This document shows positions 60,411 to 64,000 of a DNA stretch of 64,000 nt, piece by piece; the first letter of the stretch is position 1; every line of letters begins with the position of its first letter. The notes below the pieces were generated by a model, which worked only from the letters and a program-made list of their open reading frames with translations, was not told the origin of the DNA and did no database searches. The position numbers and the translations under genes were made by a program. Origin of the DNA: Streptomyces sp. NBC_00258 (lineage in GTDB: Bacteria > Actinomycetota > Actinomycetes > Streptomycetales > Streptomycetaceae); contig NZ_CP108081.1 of the NCBI RefSeq assembly GCF_036182465.1, forward strand, positions 4,340,001 through 4,404,000. Reading direction: 5' to 3'.

Positions 60411-61418
60411 ATGATCGAGCTTGAGGGGCTTACCAAGCGGTACGGCGAGAAAATGGCGGTGAATCATCTGACGTTCACCGTGCGGCCGGGGATCGTGACC
60501 GGGTTTCTGGGGCCGAACGGGGCCGGAAAGTCCACGACGATGCGGATGCTGCTCGGGCTCGACCGGCCGACCGCGGGCGATGTGCGGATCGACGGGCAGC
60601 ACTACGACCGTCTCAAGGATCCGCTGAAGTACATCGGGGCCCTGCTCGACGCCAAGGCCATGCACGGCGGCCGCAGCGCCTTCAACCACCTCCTGTGCCT
60701 CGCGCAGAGCAACGGGATTCCGAGGGCGCGGGTGCACGAGGTCCTCGACACGGTGGGCCTCACGGCGGTGGCGAAGAAGAAGGCGAAGGGCTTCTCGCTC
60801 GGCATGGGGCAGCGGCTCGGTATCGCGGGCGCGCTGCTCGGCGACCCCCGGATCCTGATGTTCGACGAGCCGGTCAACGGGCTCGACCCCGAGGGCATCC
60901 ACTGGATCCGCAACCTGATGAAGTCCCTGGCCGCCCAGGGGCGTACGGTCTTCGTCTCCTCGCATCTGATGAGCGAGATGGCGCTGACCGCGGACCACCT
61001 CGTCGTGATCGGCCAGGGCCGACTGCTCGCAGACACCTCCATGGCCGACTTCATCCGGCAGAACTCACGGTCGTACGTACGGATCCGGTCGCCCCAGCGG
61101 GAGCGGCTGCTCGACGTGCTGCACGGGGCCGGGGTCACCGTCGTCGAGGCGGGCGGCGAGGCGCTCGAAGTGGACGGCGCGAAGTCGGAGCACATCGGGG
61201 AGCTCGCGGCCCAGCACCAGATCGTGCTGCATGAGCTGAGCCCTCAACAGGCCTCGCTGGAAGAGGCGTTCATGCAGCTGACGGCGGAGTCGGTGGAGTA
61301 CCACGCGCACGCGGACCCGGGACTCACCGGGACCGTGCCACCCGCCGTTCCATCTGCCGCGCCGCCCGCCGGGCAGCGGCAGGCGCCCCAGTGGGGCAAC
61401 GACTGGAAGAAGGGCTGA
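60411..61418 (+). CDS. ABC transporter ATP-binding protein (ABC-2 exporter type)
   Basis: 335 residues. Walker A GPNGAGKST is at 34-42, signature FSLGMGQRLGIA, Walker B ILMFDEPVNGLDP and the H-loop VFVSSHLMSEM. The C-terminal extension of about 100 residues (SYVRIRSPQRERLLDVLHGAGVTVVEAGG) is usual for drug or antibiotic exporters of the DrrA/CcmA group. The ATG has no ribosome site; TAGCGT lies six bases upstream, so the message may be leaderless, with its -35 zone inside the filP terminator. Four bases separate it from the permease gene. Substrate unknown. Confidence 0.9.
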   Translation: MIELEGLTKRYGEKMAVNHLTFTVRPGIVTGFLGPNGAGKSTTMRMLLGLDRPTAGDVRIDGQHYDRLKDPLKYIGALLDAKAMHGGRSAFNHLLCLAQSNGIPRARVHEVLDTVGLTAVAKKKAKGFSLGMGQRLGIAGALLGDPRILMFDEPVNGLDPEGIHWIRNLMKSLAAQGRTVFVSSHLMSEMALTADHLVVIGQGRLLADTSMADFIRQNSRSYVRIRSPQRERLLDVLHGAGVTVVEAGGEALEVDGAKSEHIGELAAQHQIVLHELSPQQASLEEAFMQLTAESVEYHAHADPGLTGTVPPAVPSAAPPAGQRQAPQWGNDWKKG

Positions 61419-61422
61419 ATCC

Positions 61423-62193
61423 ATGGCCGCGACCCAGGTCGTCCGGTCCGAGTGGACCAAGATCCGGTCGGTGGCGTCCACGGTGTGGACGCTCAGTCTC
61501 GCCGCGGTGGTCACCGTCGCGCTCGGCGTGCTCATCTCGCTGCTGTCCAAGAACGAGTTCGACGACCTGAGCACGAAGGACCGGCTCTCCTTCGACCCGA
61601 CGTTCATCAGCTTCGCGGGGATGAGCCTCGGTCAGCTGGCGATGATCGTGTTCGGCGTGCTGGTGGTGTCCAACGAGTACAGCACCGGCATGATCCGCAC
61701 CTCCCTCGCCGCGGTGCCGCAGCGCGGCACCTTCCTCTTCAGCAAGATCGCGGTGGCGACCGGACTCGCCTTCCTCGTCGCCCTCGCCACCAGCTTCGTC
61801 GCCTTCTTCCTCGGCCAGGCGATGCTGGGCTCGCACCGGGCCTCGATCGGCGACCCGGGTGTCCTGCGCGCGGTCATCGGCGGCGGCCTCTACATGACCC
61901 TCATCGCCCTCTTCTCGATGGGCGTCGCCACGATGCTGCGCAGCCCGATGCTCTCCCTCGGCATCCTGATGCCCTTCTTCTTCCTGATCTCCGCGATCCT
62001 CGGCAACGTCGACGCCACCAAGAAGGTCGGCCAGTACCTCCCGGACCAGGCGGGCAGCAAGATCATGCAGGTCGTCACCCCGATCGACGACGATGTGCCG
62101 TACGGCCCCTGGGGCGGCCTGGGAATCATGGTCCTGTGGGTGCTGGTGGCGGTGGCCGGCGGATACGTGCTGCTCAAGAAGCGGGATGCGTAG
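61423..62193 (+). CDS. ABC-2 type transporter permease
   Basis: 256 residues with six membrane segments, e.g. VWTLSLAAVVTVALGVLISLL, MSLGQLAMIVFGVLVVSNEYSTGMIRTSLAAVP, IAVATGLAFLVALATSFVAFFLG and GLGIMVLWVLVAVAGGYVLLKKRDA. The EYSTGMIRTSLAAVPQR loop is characteristic of ABC-2 permeases and contacts the ATPase. Co-transcribed with the ATPase gene. Its last 20 bases overlap the convergent Kir-like gene. Confidence 0.9.
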   Translation: MAATQVVRSEWTKIRSVASTVWTLSLAAVVTVALGVLISLLSKNEFDDLSTKDRLSFDPTFISFAGMSLGQLAMIVFGVLVVSNEYSTGMIRTSLAAVPQRGTFLFSKIAVATGLAFLVALATSFVAFFLGQAMLGSHRASIGDPGVLRAVIGGGLYMTLIALFSMGVATMLRSPMLSLGILMPFFFLISAILGNVDATKKVGQYLPDQAGSKIMQVVTPIDDDVPYGPWGGLGIMVLWVLVAVAGGYVLLKKRDA

Positions 62194-63145
62194 GGTCCTC
62201 CGGTGAGCCGGCGGGCTGGAGTTCGTCGAACTCCTTCCACCCCTTCCACTTGCCGACGGGGATACTGAGATCCGGCTCCACGGACGCAAACTTGCCCAGT
62301 TCGATGTCCTCGTCGTCCAGCCTGAACCAGCGTTCGTCACTCAGTGCCGCTCCGGTCCCCACCACCTTGGCGGTGAAGCGCACCATGATGCGCACACCCT
62401 CGAGCCCGCGCAGATCCTTGCCCTGGAGTGAGGAGAGCGGAAGCTCGGACACCTTGGCGTCGACGGGTATCCACACGGTGAACGGAGCCGCGCGCTCCAC
62501 GACGGACCACACACGCTCGTCGCACGGCTTGCCGTCCTCGCCGAGGATCTTCAGCCGCTGCTTGTACATCACCAGTGTGCCGTCGCGCGGTGACTCCTGG
62601 AGATAGCGCAGATGGGCCTCGGCCCGCGCCTCCATCATGACCACATTCAGGATGTGGTTGTAGAAGCGCACGGCGATCACCGCCTTGTCGCTGCTCTCGT
62701 GGGCCCTCGCGTAGTCCGGAGCATCCGACATGGCGGCGCGCGAGATGCTCGCCTTCCTCCGCCAGACGACCGGCCGGACCGTGAACATCTTGATGAAGAG
62801 GACACCGATGAGAGACGCCGGGGCCAGCGCGCCGGTCACCGACGCGACCGTCGCCAGCACTTCCTGCGCGGTGTTCCCGTCCCGCACGGAGAGGCTGTCC
62901 GTGCCGACGCAGGCGCGCAGCGCCTCCAGGGTCACGTCCAGCAGCCGAAGGGACCACAGCCGCTCCGCCGGTGCCTGCGGCGAGTCCTCGGCCAGCACAT
63001 ACCCCACGGCGATCAGCAGGGAAAGCGCCAGGAGCGCCAGGAGCGCCAGGATCAGCAGCGCGGGCAGCGTACGGTCCGCTATCCACCACCGAACTGACTT
63101 ACGGAATCTGGGATGCTGCCCGTGGACACGCCTTGACAGACGCAT
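62174..63145 (-). CDS. Kir-channel-like protein with degenerate selectivity filter
   Basis: 323 residues. TM1 spans about 27-52 and TM2 about 97-121, with a short re-entrant-like stretch between (LEALRACVGTDSLSV). This aligns with the Kir pore segment, but the TVGYGD filter is replaced by CVGTD (79-83). The cytoplasmic part (about 150-290) reads like the Kir immunoglobulin-like domain: AVIAVRFYNHILNVVMMEARAEAHLRYL, AAPFTVWIPVDAKVSELPLSSLQGKDLRGLEGVRIMVRFTAKVVGTGAALSDERWF. Kir assignment is by pattern memory, not search. It is probably not a K+-selective channel as it stands. The ATG at 63145 follows GGGGGAG. Its 3' end overlaps the ABC permease gene by 20 bases on the opposite strand. Confidence 0.6.
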   Translation of the reverse strand: MRLSRRVHGQHPRFRKSVRWWIADRTLPALLILALLALLALSLLIAVGYVLAEDSPQAPAERLWSLRLLDVTLEALRACVGTDSLSVRDGNTAQEVLATVASVTGALAPASLIGVLFIKMFTVRPVVWRRKASISRAAMSDAPDYARAHESSDKAVIAVRFYNHILNVVMMEARAEAHLRYLQESPRDGTLVMYKQRLKILGEDGKPCDERVWSVVERAAPFTVWIPVDAKVSELPLSSLQGKDLRGLEGVRIMVRFTAKVVGTGAALSDERWFRLDDEDIELGKFASVEPDLSIPVGKWKGWKEFDELQPAGSPEDPTHPAS

Positions 63146-63314
63146 GTGTCTCCCCCACTCGTCACCAGCAACGTAGCGCCAACAGTCTGGCGTCCAGGCG
63201 TTGTTGCGACCAATTCACATCCGGAGGGTCCCCTCGCAGGTGTCGCGGGTACGCGTGCTTATGGCAGGCTCGGACCGTCCCCGCCTCCCCGGCCGGCTCA
63301 CAGAAGGACTGACC

Positions 63315-64000
63315 ATGACCCACCGCAGCATCGAAGCGCTCGGCTTCACCGACGTCCCGGCGCTGCAGCCGCTGACCTACCCGGGGCGCATCATCGACGA
63401 ACCCGTCCTGCTCTCCGGCAAGGAACTGCTGGCTCTTCGGGTACGGCGGCAGCGCCTGGGCAACTGGCTGGTGGACTGCGGCGGCGTGCCCGAGAAGGAA
63501 ACCCTGGACTCGGTATTGGACCGGCTCGGCCAGGCATCGACCGGTAGCCGCTACCCGGTGATCTCGGTGGGGTCGAACGCGGCACCGGGTCAGGTGAGCC
63601 ACAAATTCGGACGCATCGGAATCGCCGACGAGATGCCCATGATCCCGGTCAAGGTACGGGGAGTAAGCATCGGGCTCTCCGCCCACATCAGCCCTGCCGG
63701 ATACGTCGCCTCCGCACCGTACCTGGACCCGGAGGCCGAAACACCGCTGGTCGTCACCTGGCTGGACGCGGCCCAGCTGAAGGTGGTCGACGACACCGAG
63801 TTCCCCGGCTATCGGCGGGCGCTCCTTCCCGGCGACGCGTTCCCGATGACGATGCCCTCGGGCGAGCGGCTGGGCGGCGCGTACATCTACTTCAGCGCGT
63901 ATGGAATGCTGGCCGACCGGAACGGCGCTCCTCGCCCCGGCGGCGGGGACCAGGCGGCGCTGCTGCGGGAACTGCTCACCGAGTCCCGCGCCCTGCGCGA
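63315..64000 (+). CDS. Gamma-glutamylcyclotransferase-like hypothetical protein, 3' truncated by window
   Basis: The frame opens at ATG 63315 with AGAAGGA about 4-10 bases upstream and is still open at the window end (228 codons seen). It begins MTHRSIEALGFTDVPALQP. The segment RYPVISVGSNAAPGQVSHKFGR recalls the substrate-loop YGSN motif of gamma-glutamylcyclotransferase-fold proteins. The following VRGVSIGLSAHISPAGYVASAPYLDP and VVTWLDAAQLKVVDDTEFPGYRRALLP fit that fold, as I remember uncharacterised actinobacterial relatives. The true reaction is unknown. It is divergent from the Kir-like gene across 169 bp. Confidence 0.5.
   Translation, partial: MTHRSIEALGFTDVPALQPLTYPGRIIDEPVLLSGKELLALRVRRQRLGNWLVDCGGVPEKETLDSVLDRLGQASTGSRYPVISVGSNAAPGQVSHKFGRIGIADEMPMIPVKVRGVSIGLSAHISPAGYVASAPYLDPEAETPLVVTWLDAAQLKVVDDTEFPGYRRALLPGDAFPMTMPSGERLGGAYIYFSAYGMLADRNGAPRPGGGDQAALLRELLTESRALR

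Noticed and set aside
1..64000. CRISPR arrays, tRNA or rRNA genes, insertion sequences, integrase or attachment sites
   Set aside because: No regularly spaced repeats, cloverleaf-like segments, transposase motifs or integrase genes were recognised in any gap.

Overview
The window is high-GC actinobacterial chromosome and is almost certainly from a Streptomyces. The signs are GC-rich third codon positions, many GTG starts, ATGA/GTGA stop-start overlaps, HrdB-like promoters with TAGGAT or TAGAAT -10 boxes, and the adjacent coiled-coil genes scy and filP. From memory, the gene order runs parallel to the S. coelicolor SCO5442-SCO5393 region. The exception is an inserted cslA-glxA-GH6 group, which in S. 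coelicolor lies elsewhere.

Layout. 1-5.0 kb: end of treS, then maltokinase and glgB, three steps of the GlgE alpha-glucan pathway. 5.3-8.4 kb: a HelD-type RNA polymerase recycling motor, a probable small RNA starting at its start codon on the other strand, and a MerR-thioredoxin pair. 8.4-11.9 kb: an Lrp regulator and three oxidoreductases. 12.5-16.4 kb: a C4-dicarboxylate symporter divergent from a CitA/CitB-type two-component pair. 16.9-20.2 kb: a sugar (CUT1) ABC importer without its own ATPase. 21.8-28.0 kb: a carbon-flux block of phosphofructokinase, Pta-AckA and a pyruvate kinase that looks leaderless. 28.1-30.7 kb: a three-gene envelope module (DUF6230, DUF6114 and a Ser/Pro/acid-rich protein) of unknown job. 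31.3-35.5 kb: a thioredoxin-TPR protein, TetR, and the isobutyryl-CoA mutase large subunit icmA under a perfect 20-bp palindrome. 35.7-38.6 kb: MarR, MFS and ArsR genes. 38.7-43.6 kb: a GH6 lipoprotein, a GlxA-like radical copper oxidase and a CslA-like tip glycan synthase. 43.9-46.9 kb: small proteins and three consecutive AIM24 paralogues. 47-51.9 kb: MarR, an OmpR-type two-component system divergent from a PepSY protein, and an MFS pump. 52.3-55.1 kb: meaB, a thiolase and methylmalonyl-CoA epimerase. 55.3-60.3 kb: scy and filP, the polar-growth cytoskeleton. 60.4-64 kb: an ABC-2 exporter, a Kir-channel-like protein with a degenerate pore, and a truncated gene.

How the parts fit. Several blocks concern acyl-CoA and acetate flux (pta-ackA, icmA, meaB, thiolase, epimerase). 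Others concern storage carbon (treS/mak/glgB) or hyphal tip growth (scy, filP, cslA, glxA, GH6). The intergenic space holds two families of GC-rich inverted repeats and many clear dyads at promoters. No tRNA, rRNA, CRISPR array, insertion sequence or prophage was seen, so this looks like core chromosome. All family names come from reading motifs and from memory; no database was searched.
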